Below are positions 20,171 through 30,248 of a DNA stretch of 64,000 nt, one piece after another. Below the pieces are notes generated by a model, which was not told the DNA's origin, made no database searches, and saw only the letters and a program-made list of their open reading frames with translations. The translations under genes and the position numbers were made by a program. The stretch is from NCBI GenBank assembly GCA_030684775.1, contig JAUXXW010000083.1:1-64000 (forward strand), written 5' to 3'. The stretch is from Pseudomonadota bacterium. GTDB lineage: Bacteria; Pseudomonadota; Gammaproteobacteria; Burkholderiales; Thiobacillaceae. Position 1 is the stretch's first letter. Every line of letters starts with the position of its first letter.

Positions 20171-20739
20171 AACACCTCCATACCTTCCCGCGCCCGGATG
20201 TCGTGCCGCCGGAACCCACCGTCGGTGAACGCTGGTCGGCCGAGCACCAGCGTTATGACGAGGGCGTGCGCTATGTCTACCGTTACGGAGCGCATGAATT
20301 GACGCTGTTCTGGCCCGCGCCCACGCCGGCGGAAGTGACCGGCCTGCGTGATGCCGACGTGGAAGTGGGCTTGTTCAGCCACGGCCCGGCCGCCTTCCTG
20401 CTGTACAAGGTCAAGAACGTCTGCGAATGGTCCGATGCGTCATTCAACGCGCATCTGGTGCCGGAAGACGAACGCGAACTGCCGAACGAGGCGCCGGGCG
20501 ACCGCGCCCGCCTCAAGATCACGTTGGTGGACAGCGAAGATGGCATCGTGCGCGCGCGCCGCATCCTGTCGCTGGACAAGGTGATGACCCAGGCCTTGAA
20601 ACACGCCCTGCGCGAGCAGATGGCCGCGCCCTTCAATCGTCTGATCTACGATGCCGCCGTGCAGGACGTGCACGCGAAGTATCAGGACTCCGACGCGCTG
20701 GTGGCGGTTGCCGAAGTGGTGGAAGCCGCGCTTGGATAA
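20167..20739 (+). CDS. Hypothetical protein
   Basis: 190 aa ORF, ATG overlapping upstream stop; no family recognised. Confidence 0.7.
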   Translation: MKHLHTFPRPDVVPPEPTVGERWSAEHQRYDEGVRYVYRYGAHELTLFWPAPTPAEVTGLRDADVEVGLFSHGPAAFLLYKVKNVCEWSDASFNAHLVPEDERELPNEAPGDRARLKITLVDSEDGIVRARRILSLDKVMTQALKHALREQMAAPFNRLIYDAAVQDVHAKYQDSDALVAVAEVVEAALG

Positions 20740-20794
20740 ACGTGGACAGGCGAGCGCATTCCGGGATGGGCGTGATTTGAGACAGGAGGTTGAC

Positions 20795-21226
20795 ATGAGC
20801 ACGAGTTACGAAACGGATGTGGTGGCATGGGCCAACGAACAGGCCGGGCTGATTCGTGCCAGGCAGTTCGCCCTGCTCGACCTGGAGCACATTGCTGAGG
20901 AAATTGAGGACGTGGGCAAGAGCGAACAGCGTGAACTGGCAAACCGTATGGCCGTCCTCCTGGTCCACCTGCTCAAGTGGCAATACCAGCCGGATCGACG
21001 CGGGAGCAGTTGGGCACGGACGATAAAAGAACAGCGCAAGCGTGTTCTGATCCGACTGGAAGAAACCCCCAGCCTGTCAGGCAAACTCAACGACGTTAAG
21101 TGGTGGGCCGACGTATGGTCTGACGCTGTTGCTCAAGCGATCTCTGAAACCGGTGTCGATACCTTCCCGGACGAATGCCCCTGGGCTGCCGAGGAAGTGA
21201 TTGAGCCTGATTGGTTGCCGGTCTAA
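20795..21226 (+). CDS. DUF29 family protein
   Basis: YETDVVAWANEQAGLIRARQFALLDLEHIAEEIEDVGKSEQRELANRMAVLLVHLLKWQYQP. Confidence 0.9.
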   Translation: MSTSYETDVVAWANEQAGLIRARQFALLDLEHIAEEIEDVGKSEQRELANRMAVLLVHLLKWQYQPDRRGSSWARTIKEQRKRVLIRLEETPSLSGKLNDVKWWADVWSDAVAQAISETGVDTFPDECPWAAEEVIEPDWLPV

Positions 21227-21260
21227 CACAAATAATCCATCCCGCCGCCTCTCACACTTG

Positions 21261-22655
21261 ATGTTGACACCTTCCCTACTTTCCGAATTCCAGTCCCTCC
21301 TCGGCGAGGAGCGCGCGCGCGCCGATGCCGACACGCTGGCGCTCTATGGCAGCGACGAAACCCCCAAATTCTGCTTGCCCGAGGCGGTGTTGTTTCCCAC
21401 CAGCCATGAACAGGTGGTGGAGATCGTGCGTCTGGCCAACCAGCATCGCATCGCGTTGACCGCGCGCGGCGCCGGTTCCGGCAATGTCGGCGGCGCCATG
21501 CCGGTGCCGGGCAGCGTGGTGGTGAGCTTCGAGTGTATGCAGCGCATCATCGAGATCGACGCGGCGAACCGCCTGGTGGTGGTGGAACCGGGCGTGATTA
21601 CCGACGAAATCGACCGTCTCGCGCGCAAGCATGGCCTGATGTACGCGCCTGACCCCGGTTCCGGGGCTTATTGCCGCATCGGCGGCAATCTGGCGATGAA
21701 TGCCGCCGGCCCCAGGGCGGTGAAATACGGCGCCACCCGCGACCATGTGCTGGGCCTGACCGCCGTTACCGGCGACGGCCGCGTCATCCACACCGGCGGG
21801 CGCACCACCAAATACGCCACCGCTTACGACCTCACCCGCTTGCTGGTGGGTTCCGAAGGCACCCTGGCCTTTATCACCCAGGCCACCCTGAAACTATTGC
21901 CGGCGCCGGAGGCCGTGGCCACCCTGCGCGTCTGTTACGCCAGCAACCAGAGTGCTTGCGAGGCGGTGAGCCGGGTAATGAATCAGCCGACCACACCGTG
22001 CGCCCTGGAATTCATGGATCGCCGTTCCCTCGATGCGATCCGTGAATATGGCGACGGGGTTTTTGAAAACGCGGGCTTGCCGCCGGGCACCCAGGCCGTG
22101 CTCATGGTGGAAGCCGATGGCGACCCCGTAGACGTGCCGCGCCAGATCGTCGCCCTGGAAAAGGCGTTGCTGGGGCCGGAGTTGCTGGAAATTCAGAGTG
22201 GCTTCACCAAGGAAGACACGGTTCGCCTGTGGACCGCGCGCAAATCGCTGTCGCACGCGGTGAAGCGCATCGCGCCGCTGAAAATCAATGAGGATGTGGT
22301 GGTGCCGGTGGGCCGATTGTCCAATCTGGTCAATGCGGTTGACGCACTGGCCGAATTCCACCGCTTGCCCATCGTCGCCTTCGGCCATGCCGGCAACGGC
22401 AACCTGCACGTCAACATCATGGTGGACAACGGCGATGAAGAGGAGATGCAACGCGCCAGTGCCTGCCGCGCCGCCCTGGTGCAAGCGGTGATCGGCCTCG
22501 GCGGCAGCCTCTCCGGCGAGCACGGCATCGGCAGCGAGAAACGCCATTTCGTGCCTCTGGAAGTGGATGCCCCCACGCTGGAACTGATGCGCGGCCTGAA
22601 GCGCCTGTTCGACCCGCTGGGGATTTTGAACCCAGGGAAGAAGTTGCCGGATTGA
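21261..22655 (+). CDS. FAD-linked oxidase (GlcD/D-lactate dehydrogenase family)
   Basis: FAD_binding_4 RGAGSGNVGGAMPVPGSVVVSFE; GSEGTLAFITQATLKLLP; GEHGIGSEKR. Confidence 0.9.
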   Translation: MLTPSLLSEFQSLLGEERARADADTLALYGSDETPKFCLPEAVLFPTSHEQVVEIVRLANQHRIALTARGAGSGNVGGAMPVPGSVVVSFECMQRIIEIDAANRLVVVEPGVITDEIDRLARKHGLMYAPDPGSGAYCRIGGNLAMNAAGPRAVKYGATRDHVLGLTAVTGDGRVIHTGGRTTKYATAYDLTRLLVGSEGTLAFITQATLKLLPAPEAVATLRVCYASNQSACEAVSRVMNQPTTPCALEFMDRRSLDAIREYGDGVFENAGLPPGTQAVLMVEADGDPVDVPRQIVALEKALLGPELLEIQSGFTKEDTVRLWTARKSLSHAVKRIAPLKINEDVVVPVGRLSNLVNAVDALAEFHRLPIVAFGHAGNGNLHVNIMVDNGDEEEMQRASACRAALVQAVIGLGGSLSGEHGIGSEKRHFVPLEVDAPTLELMRGLKRLFDPLGILNPGKKLPD

Positions 22656-22660
22656 TTTAA

Positions 22661-22691
22661 TGTTGGGCACGCTTCGCTTTGCCCAACCTAC
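22661..22691. repeat. REP-like family A half-element
   Basis: tgttgggcacgcttcgctttgcccaacctac, right arm only. Confidence 0.8.
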
Positions 22692-22709
22692 GCTTAACGC
22701 CTCGCGCCA

Positions 22710-23576
22710 ATGACCCTGACTGAACGCCTCTCCCTCTACGAAAAGCTGATGCGCCTGGACAAGCCCATCGGCATTCTGCTGCTCGCTTGGCCGACGCTGT
22801 GGGGGCTGTGGTTGTCCGGCGCCGGCGAGCCGGACCCGCTGGTGTTCTGGATATTCGCCCTGGGCGTGGTGCTGATGCGCTCCGCCGGTTGCGTGATCAA
22901 CGACTATGCCGACCGCCATTTCGATGCGCATGTGGTGCGCACCAAAAACCGCCCCCTGGCCGCCGGCCTGGTGAGCGAGAAGGAAGCGTTGTGGCTGGCG
23001 GGTGGGCTGGCGCTGCTGGCGTTCCTGCTGCTCCTGCCGTTGCAGAACAAGTTGCTGATCGGGCTCTCCTTCGCCGCGCTGTTCCTGGCCGCGACCTATC
23101 CCTTCACCAAACGCTTTTTCGCCGTGCCGCAGGCCTATCTGGGCGTGGCCTTCGGCTTCGGCATCCCCATGGCCTATGCCGCGCAACTGGATTTCATCCC
23201 CGCCGAGGCCTGGCTGCTGATGCTGGCCAATGTGTTCTGGGCGATGGCCTACGACACCGAGTACGCGATGGTGGACCGCGAAGATGACCTGAAAATCGGC
23301 ATCAAGACATCGGCCATCACCTTCGGCAAGCACGATGTGACGGCGGTCATGGCCTGTTACGGCCTCACCCTGTTGACGCTGGCCTGGGTTGGCGCGCGTC
23401 TGCACCTGGGCTGGCCGTTCTACCTCGGGCTGGGCGCGGCCGCCGGCGTGGCCGTTTATCACTGGACCTTGATTCGCGACCGCGACCCCGCGCGCTGCTT
23501 CAAGGCCTTTCTGCACAACAACTGGTTCGGCGGCGCGGTGTTCGCCGGCATCGCGGCCAGCCTGCTGCGCCTGTAA
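22710..23576 (+). CDS. ubiA: 4-hydroxybenzoate octaprenyltransferase
   Basis: [44 protein letters not shown]. Confidence 0.95.
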   Translation: MTLTERLSLYEKLMRLDKPIGILLLAWPTLWGLWLSGAGEPDPLVFWIFALGVVLMRSAGCVINDYADRHFDAHVVRTKNRPLAAGLVSEKEALWLAGGLALLAFLLLLPLQNKLLIGLSFAALFLAATYPFTKRFFAVPQAYLGVAFGFGIPMAYAAQLDFIPAEAWLLMLANVFWAMAYDTEYAMVDREDDLKIGIKTSAITFGKHDVTAVMACYGLTLLTLAWVGARLHLGWPFYLGLGAAAGVAVYHWTLIRDRDPARCFKAFLHNNWFGGAVFAGIAASLLRL

Positions 23577-23590
23577 TACAAGGAATTTCC

Positions 23591-24313
23591 ATGGATGCCG
23601 ATCACGCCCTGAGCGACGAAGAGTTCGACGAGCTCGATGCTTTTCTGATGTCGGAATCGCTCTCCGACGAGGCGATGGACCTCTCCACCCTGGATGGCTT
23701 CTTCGCCGCCATCGCCCTCAACCCCGAATTTGTCCTGCCCAGCCAGTGGCTGCCCTGGGTGTGGGACATGGAGGCGGGCGAGGAAACCCCCACGTTCGAC
23801 AACGTCGAGCAGGCCGAGCACATCAACGGGCTGCTGCTGCGCCACTACAACAGCGTGCAGGAAGCGATCAGCGATGGCCGCTACGCGCCGCTGATGTACA
23901 CACTGCACCAGGAAGACGGCAGTGAGTTCTATGACGCCGAAGGCTGGAGCATGGGCTTCATGCTGGGGATGTTCCTGTTCCAGGACATCTGGTTGCCGAT
24001 CCTCGATGACCACCCGGAATGGCTGGCGCCGATGCGCTTGCTGGGTACCGAGGAAGGCTGGAAAGAACTGGAAGAGTCGCACCCGGACCATGCCGACCAG
24101 CGCCCCGCGATCCGCGCCGCCTACGACCGCATTCCCGAGGCGATAGAAGCGATTTTTCTGCATTTCCTGCCACAGCGTGAAGCCGCCGCACGAGAACGGG
24201 TCACCGCCACCCTGCGCCGCGCCGGCGACAAGGTCGGCCGCAACGACCTCTGCCCTTGCGGTTCCGGCAAAAAATTCAAGAAATGCTGTGGCGCCGGGCC
24301 GACGCTACATTGA
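23591..24313 (+). CDS. UPF0149/YecA family protein with SEC-C zinc motif
   Basis: [15 protein letters not shown]...-type YecA core; C-terminal [19 protein letters not shown]. Confidence 0.9.
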   Translation: MDADHALSDEEFDELDAFLMSESLSDEAMDLSTLDGFFAAIALNPEFVLPSQWLPWVWDMEAGEETPTFDNVEQAEHINGLLLRHYNSVQEAISDGRYAPLMYTLHQEDGSEFYDAEGWSMGFMLGMFLFQDIWLPILDDHPEWLAPMRLLGTEEGWKELEESHPDHADQRPAIRAAYDRIPEAIEAIFLHFLPQREAAARERVTATLRRAGDKVGRNDLCPCGSGKKFKKCCGAGPTLH

Positions 24314-24355
24314 GCGGACAGGCGTGAATTCCTCCGGCATCAACCGGCTCGGGCA

Positions 24356-24907
24356 TCAACCGGTAATGGCCGGCTTGATCGCCGATTTCGGCCGGAATGC
24401 CTTGAGCACTTCTTCCCGCGTTTCCAGGTAAGGCCCGCCGATCAGGTCGATGCCGTAGGGCACGGCGGCGAAGACGCCATCCAGGGTTTCCTTGATCGCC
24501 TTGGGCTGGCCCGGCAGGTTGAGAATCAGGCAACTACCGCGAACCACGCCGACCTGGCGCGAGAGGATGGCGGTGGGGACGTACTTCAGACTCACCGCGC
24601 GCATCTGCTCGCCGAATCCCGGCAATACCTTGTCGGCCACCGCCAGCGTGGCTTCCGGGGTGACGTCGCGCGGCGCCGGGCCGGTGCCGCCGGTGGTGAG
24701 CACCAAACAGCACTGCGCGGCAAGCTCGATCAGGGTGGCTTCGATGGCCGCCTGTTCATCCGGGATCAGGCGTTCGACGAAAGTGATTGGATTGTGCAGC
24801 GCGCCGACCAGCCATTCCTTCAGGGCGGGCAAGCCCTTGTCTTCATAGACGCCGGAACTGGCGCGGTCGCTGATGGAAACGATGCCGATGCTGGCGGTTT
24901 GGGCCAT
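24356..24907 (-). CDS. mog: Molybdopterin adenylyltransferase
   Basis: IGIVSISDRASSGVYEDKGLPAL; LTTGGTGPAPRDVTPEAT. Confidence 0.93.
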   Translation of the reverse strand: MAQTASIGIVSISDRASSGVYEDKGLPALKEWLVGALHNPITFVERLIPDEQAAIEATLIELAAQCCLVLTTGGTGPAPRDVTPEATLAVADKVLPGFGEQMRAVSLKYVPTAILSRQVGVVRGSCLILNLPGQPKAIKETLDGVFAAVPYGIDLIGGPYLETREEVLKAFRPKSAIKPAITG

Positions 24908-24972
24908 GTGAATTTCCTGTGCGTAAAGCGGGGGCGGTTGTTTACCACGCGGCCCGGCCGGGAGCCAACCCG

Positions 24973-25518
24973 CTATCTCTTGTTTTCACTGGGCGCGCAT
25001 GCCCGCGCCACCCGTGAGATGGCGGCCGGTGGGCCGATCTCGGCCCAGGTTTCCGGGTAATGCCCCTGCGCGATGCGCGCCGGCAGGCTCGACCAGGGGT
25101 ATTCGGCCGCGCGCGTGATCAGCCCGTGCCGTACCGGGTCGTAGTGGATGAAATCCAGGTAGGCCCGCAGGTCATCGGTTGAATTTGCGCCGCGGTATTC
25201 GATGGCGTGTTCCCAGAACGGGGTGATGTTGGGCGCATCGCGTTCCAGCAGCGGAGTCGACTTGCGCCAGGCGCGCTGGAAGCCGGCGCGCAGGTCGTTC
25301 ATGACGGCGGAGTATTCGTACTCGGCGGGCAGGTTGAAAAGAAAATGGGCATGGTCATCCAGCACGACATAGCCGGCGACGGCCAGCTTGAAGCGCTTTT
25401 TGGTTTCCATGAAGCTGTTCAGCAGCAATTTCTTCATGGAAGCCTGGGCCAGGAGTGGTGCGCGGCCGAAAGTGCGCAGGGTCACGAATTGATAGGGGGA
25501 GAAACGGGAGGCGGACAC
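24973..25518 (-). mobile_element. REP-associated tyrosine transposase (RAYT/Y1-HUH family)
   Basis: HxH motif VVLDDHAHFLF; YLDFIHYDPVRHGLITRAAEYPWSSL typical of RAYTs; 181 aa. Confidence 0.88.
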
Positions 25519-25618
25519 GATGTGCTCCAGAACGCACTGACGAAAGTGTGCGCGAGTCTCCGATGTCCGCTGGGCAAGGGCCTATGAAGTCCATCACAGC
25601 GTTTGAAATGGGGTGAGC

Positions 25619-25646
25619 GAAAAAAATGCGCCCGAGATCGGGCGCA
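25619..25646 (-). terminator. Rho-independent terminator of the repeat-protein gene
   Basis: Minus strand TGCGCCCGATCTCGGGCGCA followed by TTTTTT. Confidence 0.85.
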
Positions 25647-25690
25647 TCGAAGTGGCGCCCCGGCGATGCCGGGGCGGTGTCAGGAGTCGA

Positions 25691-27139
25691 TTACTTGGCC
25701 GATACGCCGAGTGCCTTGACCGTCTCCATATTCATATAACCATCCATCGGCAGACCCTTGGCTTTCTGGTAGGCGGCGACCGCGCTCATGGTCTGGGCGT
25801 CCGAGTTTCCGGAGATCGCGCCTTGATAGAAGCCGGCTGCCTGCAAAGCCTTCTGGATTTCCGCGATTTTTTCCGGCGTGGCGTTGACGTCACAGAGGAT
25901 CGGAGTCCAGTACTCCTGCACCGGGCAGACCATGGTTTCCTGCGCGACGTCGTTGTATTCGGCGGGAATCACGGTGCGCACTTCGCGGGCGGGCGACACC
26001 AGCTTGGTGACCTCACGTTCCGCGTATTCAGCCGGAACCGGGATGCGCTTCTCGGTGGCGGGCTGGACCATGGTCATGATTTCACGCTCGTAGTCGACCG
26101 GAACCACCTTGGTAAGGGTGGTGGCGGGCTTGACCAGCTTGGTGACTTCACGCTCGGCATATTCGGCGGGAATCTCGACGGTGCGCGTCGTGGCCGGGGA
26201 CTTCAGTACCTGCTTTTTGACCGTCTTGTATTCCGCCGGGACATCCTCGTAGCGAACGGTCGCCGAGGATTTGACCACCTGGCGGGTGACGTCCTCGTAC
26301 ACAGCCGGAACCTCGACAAGACACATCACCTGACCGGTCTTCTCGTCGATTTTCTGCAGGCTGGTCTGTGTGCCGGGTTTCCAGGTGGTGTAGGCCTCGC
26401 GCACCAGTTTCTTCTCGGTGACGGTTTCATACACGGCGGGGACGTCGATGGCATTCTTCGAAGCCGGCTTGACCAAGACCTTTTCCTCGGCGGCCTCATA
26501 CACGGCGGGAACTTCTTCCAGACGGGTGCTGGCCTCCTTGACCAATACGCGCTCCTTGACCGTCTCGTATACGGCCGGAACCACTTCCTGGATTTCCTCG
26601 CTCTGGACGTGAACCTTCACGGCCTTGTACACGGGCGGAACGATTTCGATGCGCTCGCTGGCTTCCTTGACCAGCACGCGTTCCTTGACGGTCTCATACA
26701 CGGCCGGAATGGTTTCGATGCGCTCGCTGGCTTCCTTGACCATCTTGCGGACATTATCGGTACGGAAGGTGGCGGCTTTGGCTACCTTGGCGAAGCATTG
26801 GCCTGCCTGGGCATTCGACGGCACGCTGTCGCCGGCGATGGAGCCGGCCGGCAGCGGGCAAGGATTTGGTGCCGGCGCCAGCTTGGCGACCGGTTTGGGC
26901 GCGGGCTTGGGCGCGGCTTTGGGGGCGGGCGCCGGAGCCGGTTTGTCGACCGCGCACGGCGCCTCCAGAATGCCCTTGCCTGGGCAGCCGATGGTTCCGT
27001 ACAGGTTGGCCCCGGTCGTGACGCCCGTGCTGCTGGCGGCGTTGGAGGGATCGTAATAGGGGCCGGCTTGCGCGTTGCCGATTCCGGCGGTAGCCAGGGC
27101 GATACTCAAAGAACTCAGAACCAGTAGTGTGTTTCGCAT
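25691..27139 (-). CDS. Secreted tandem-repeat protein with C-terminal peptidoglycan-binding-like domain
   Basis: Signal peptide; Pro/Ala linker; ~11 [VI]PA[VE]Y repeats; C-terminal IAEIQKALQAAGFYQGAISGNSDAQTMSAVAAYQKAKGLPMDGYMNMETVKAL (PG_binding_1). Confidence 0.88.
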   Translation of the reverse strand: MRNTLLVLSSLSIALATAGIGNAQAGPYYDPSNAASSTGVTTGANLYGTIGCPGKGILEAPCAVDKPAPAPAPKAAPKPAPKPVAKLAPAPNPCPLPAGSIAGDSVPSNAQAGQCFAKVAKAATFRTDNVRKMVKEASERIETIPAVYETVKERVLVKEASERIEIVPPVYKAVKVHVQSEEIQEVVPAVYETVKERVLVKEASTRLEEVPAVYEAAEEKVLVKPASKNAIDVPAVYETVTEKKLVREAYTTWKPGTQTSLQKIDEKTGQVMCLVEVPAVYEDVTRQVVKSSATVRYEDVPAEYKTVKKQVLKSPATTRTVEIPAEYAEREVTKLVKPATTLTKVVPVDYEREIMTMVQPATEKRIPVPAEYAEREVTKLVSPAREVRTVIPAEYNDVAQETMVCPVQEYWTPILCDVNATPEKIAEIQKALQAAGFYQGAISGNSDAQTMSAVAAYQKAKGLPMDGYMNMETVKALGVSAK

Positions 27140-27292
27140 TGTTGCTCTCCTTGAACGTAGAAAACTTGCCTAATGAAATAGCGGTAATTGTGAATCGTGA
27201 TTGTGAACCGAAAGCCGCCTGTTCTCAGTGGCGGCCATCACCCAACTTCAGTGTCAGCCTGGTTATTCCCGGAATGACACAGCCAACCTGCC

Positions 27293-28018
27293 TCATGAGG
27301 TCAACGCCTCGCGGAACAAAGCATCCGAGTTCAGCACGATCAAGGTGCCGTGGTCATATTCGATGAGGCCGGTTTCGACCCAGAGGCGCAACTGGCGGTT
27401 CACGCTTTCCCGCGAGACGCCGACCAGATGGCCGAGTTCTTCCTGTGACAATTTGAGGCCAATGACGATGCCTTGCGGGGTCACCTTGCCATATTGCTGA
27501 ACCAGATTGAGAAGGATTCGCGCCAGCCGCGCCGAGAGGTTGAGGAAACTCAGATTGCCCACCAACGTATTGGTGGCGCGCAGCCTTTGGGACATTTCCG
27601 CGATCAATTCCAGCATCACATGCGGGCGATTTTCCAGAAAGGGCAGAAAAGCCTGGCGGCGCAGCACCAGAAACTGGCAGCGCTCCATCGTGGTGACCGT
27701 GGCGCTGCGCGGCTCGCCATCGAACAGGGACATTTCGCCGAATACCTCTCCCGTGCCCAGAATGCTGAGGATGGCTTCCTTGCCTTCCTCGGATAGCAGA
27801 CTGACCTTGACTCGTCCTTCCAGGACGATGTGCAGGCTGTCGCCCGCCTGCCCCACCTGATAGATGTCTTGCCGCGCGGACGCATATTCCTGGCGGGAGA
27901 GCCCGATCAGTTCCCAGGCTTCTTCATCGGTCAGCGCCGCGAAAAGCACGCTCTTCTGGCGCAAGGCGGCCAGATCGACCAGCTTGGCCGTAACAGGGGA
28001 TTGGAGGTCGCTTGTCAT
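27293..28018 (-). CDS. Crp/Fnr family transcriptional regulator
   Basis: cNMP fold GDSLHIVLEGRVKVSLLSEEGKEAILSILGTGEVFGEMSLFDGEPRSATV; HTH SQEELGHLVGVSRESVNRQLR. Confidence 0.93.
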   Translation of the reverse strand: MTSDLQSPVTAKLVDLAALRQKSVLFAALTDEEAWELIGLSRQEYASARQDIYQVGQAGDSLHIVLEGRVKVSLLSEEGKEAILSILGTGEVFGEMSLFDGEPRSATVTTMERCQFLVLRRQAFLPFLENRPHVMLELIAEMSQRLRATNTLVGNLSFLNLSARLARILLNLVQQYGKVTPQGIVIGLKLSQEELGHLVGVSRESVNRQLRLWVETGLIEYDHGTLIVLNSDALFREALTS

Positions 28019-28119
28019 CGGAGGTCTGCAAGAAAGAAGATCATGTATATAGGTTGATTGAATTACTCGGGTAAGGGGCGCAGTCTACACCCGCCCTCCG
28101 GCAAGTCATGTGAGCTGCG

Positions 28120-29214
28120 TCATAGGTCGGTTCGGACCGCTCCCCAGTCGACCGGGAGAGGGTGGATGTCATAAGCCGGGTTGATCGCCATGGCCGCGCG
28201 CAGGGTGGTGAGGCGTTCCTTGCCGGCGGGGTGGCGGGCGAGAAGGTGAAGCAGCGCGTTCTCTCGCGCTGCCATTTTGCTGAAGAAGGTTTCCATTCCG
28301 TTTGCCGGTATCCCCGCGCGGTGCAGGCTTTTCAGGCCTTCCAGATCGGCCTCACTTTCCAGTTCATGGCTGTAGTTCAAGCTGTCCAGGTGTTCCGCCA
28401 GATTGCCCCAGACGCCTGCGGAATAGTTGCCCAGCAGCACCCCGAGAAGCGCGCGCGGGCCAACCGAATGGACCATGTTGCGCAGGGCGTGGCGCTGTTC
28501 CACATGGCTGATTTCATGGGCCAACACGCCTGCGGCTTCGCCCGCGTTGTCCGCCGCTTGGAGCAGCCCGGTGTAGACCACGATATGGCCGCCGGGCAGG
28601 GCGTAGGCATTGATCCGCGGGTCCACGGCGACATGGAATTGGTAGCGGTAGCGCGATTCGTCCGTCAGGCGTTTGCCGATTGCCGTTACTGCGGCGGATG
28701 CCGGGCCCTGTTCGGCCAGCTTGAGCGAGGGGCGCATTTGGGCGAAGACGAGATCGCCCAGGCGCTGTTCCTGTTCCAGGCTGATATGGGAGACGGCCCA
28801 ATCGCCAAGGCGGTCGGCATTGGCCCGGAACAGCCCCAGAGCCAGCAATGCCAGAAGCAGGACAACGGCGAGCAAGACCAGGCTCGGTTTGAAGCGGCGC
28901 CCCTGGCTTTTTCGCACCCGCAGGAGTTGCTGGCCTATCTCCGCCGGGGCGAGTTGCGCGAAGGCTTCCAGCGCCTCCTCGCCCTGAAGCATGGCCGAAT
29001 AGGCGCCATCGCTTGATTGCCAGGTGACCAGCCACTGACGGCCATCGTATCCCCCGGTTCGCAAAGAGAGCAGATGTGGCGGCACCAGGAACGAACCCTT
29101 GCGCAACGAAATCGCCAACGAGCCGTTCTCGAAGCGTGCCCGCGCCTTGATTCCCGCCGGGTTGAACGAGGGGCCATAGAGCAGAACTTTGAACTCGGGT
29201 ACGGGAATGCCCAT
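28120..29214 (-). CDS. M48 family metallopeptidase
   Basis: AGVLAHEISHVEQRHAL (HExxH); N-terminal membrane segment. Confidence 0.88.
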   Translation of the reverse strand: MGIPVPEFKVLLYGPSFNPAGIKARARFENGSLAISLRKGSFLVPPHLLSLRTGGYDGRQWLVTWQSSDGAYSAMLQGEEALEAFAQLAPAEIGQQLLRVRKSQGRRFKPSLVLLAVVLLLALLALGLFRANADRLGDWAVSHISLEQEQRLGDLVFAQMRPSLKLAEQGPASAAVTAIGKRLTDESRYRYQFHVAVDPRINAYALPGGHIVVYTGLLQAADNAGEAAGVLAHEISHVEQRHALRNMVHSVGPRALLGVLLGNYSAGVWGNLAEHLDSLNYSHELESEADLEGLKSLHRAGIPANGMETFFSKMAARENALLHLLARHPAGKERLTTLRAAMAINPAYDIHPLPVDWGAVRTDL

Positions 29215-29274
29215 CTGTCGGTATCAGTTATGCGCGGGCGCGTAGAATGCCCCGCTTTGGCCGAGTCTTCCAGC

Positions 29275-29883
29275 ATGAAACAGCAACTACTCGAACTATT
29301 TAATAAACGCTTCGCCTGCCACCTGTTTCAGGCTGACCGATTCATTGCCGCCGCCGACCTGGCTTATGTCCTGGAGGCGGGCCGGTTATCGCCGTCTTCC
29401 TTCGGTCTGGAGCAATGGAGATTCGTGGTGCTGACCGAGCCGCGCCACAAGCAGGATTTGCAGGCCGCCTGTTTCAATCAGCCGCAGGTGGGGAGCGCCG
29501 GCGCGGTGGTGGTGATCCTGGCCAAACTGGCCGACATGGACCCGGATTCCGACTATGTCCGCCGTCTGCTGGCGCGCGAGTATCCGGGTGACCAGTTCGA
29601 GGGCGCGTTGAAGAATTACCGTGGCTTCCATGCCGCCACCGACGTCAAGGCCTGGAGCGTCACCCAGTGCCATATCGCCGCCGCCAACATGATGACCGCC
29701 GCGACTGCCGCGGGGCTCGATTCCTGCGCCATCGGCGGTTTCGATCCGATCGAGGTGCGGCGCCAACTCGACATCGACCCGAGCCGCTTCGAGCCGGCCC
29801 TGATCCTGGCATTCGGCTATTGCGCGGCGGACGGCGGCGAGAAACAGCGCCTGCCATTGGATGAACTGGTGGAATACCGCTGA
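29275..29883 (+). CDS. Nitroreductase family NAD(P)H oxidoreductase
   Basis: LEAGRLSPSSFGLEQWRFVVLTEP...AAATAAGLDSCAIGGFDP. Confidence 0.9.
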   Translation: MKQQLLELFNKRFACHLFQADRFIAAADLAYVLEAGRLSPSSFGLEQWRFVVLTEPRHKQDLQAACFNQPQVGSAGAVVVILAKLADMDPDSDYVRRLLAREYPGDQFEGALKNYRGFHAATDVKAWSVTQCHIAAANMMTAATAAGLDSCAIGGFDPIEVRRQLDIDPSRFEPALILAFGYCAADGGEKQRLPLDELVEYR

Positions 29884-30248
29884 TGCCGCTGGCCAGGTAC
29901 AACACCTGGCTCGTCCTGGGCTGGGCGCTGGCGCTGGCGGTGGTCATCCTGTCGCTGACGCCGAAACCGCCCTCGCCGGATGTTTCCCAGATAGACAAAG
30001 TCGGCCATTTTCTCGCCTACGCGGCGTTGATGGGTTGGTGGAGCCAACTCGATACCCGCCACTGCCGCCTCGCTTTGATCTTCGTGCTCATGGGCCTGGC
30101 GCTGGAGATCGCGCAGAGCTTCACCGCCACGCGCGATGCCGATGTATTCGACATGGCGGCCAACTGTTTCGGCACCGCCGTCGGCTGGTTCGCCACCTGG
30201 CTGAAACCCGGCTGGCTGCGCGGAATCGATAACCGGCTCGCCGCATGA
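29883..30248 (+). CDS. VanZ-like membrane protein
   Basis: SQIDKVGHFLAYAALMGWW...ALEIAQSFTATRDADVFDMAANCFGTAVG. Confidence 0.88.
   Translation: MPLARYNTWLVLGWALALAVVILSLTPKPPSPDVSQIDKVGHFLAYAALMGWWSQLDTRHCRLALIFVLMGLALEIAQSFTATRDADVFDMAANCFGTAVGWFATWLKPGWLRGIDNRLAA

Noticed and set aside
21894-23516. 540-aa minus-strand ORF antisense to glcD-like gene and ubiA
   Set aside because: Spans two genes on the opposite strand and reads through a REP half-element; no domain.
26150-26720. CRISPR-like or DNA minisatellite interpretation of the periodic sequence
   Set aside because: Periodicity follows codons of the repeat protein and is degenerate, so it is a protein repeat.
25613-27127. 504-aa plus-strand ORF opposite the repeat protein
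   Set aside because: Repeat-rich GLVHGRNDF pattern is the reverse complement of the VPAVYE repeats, and it would start at the terminator of the real gene.
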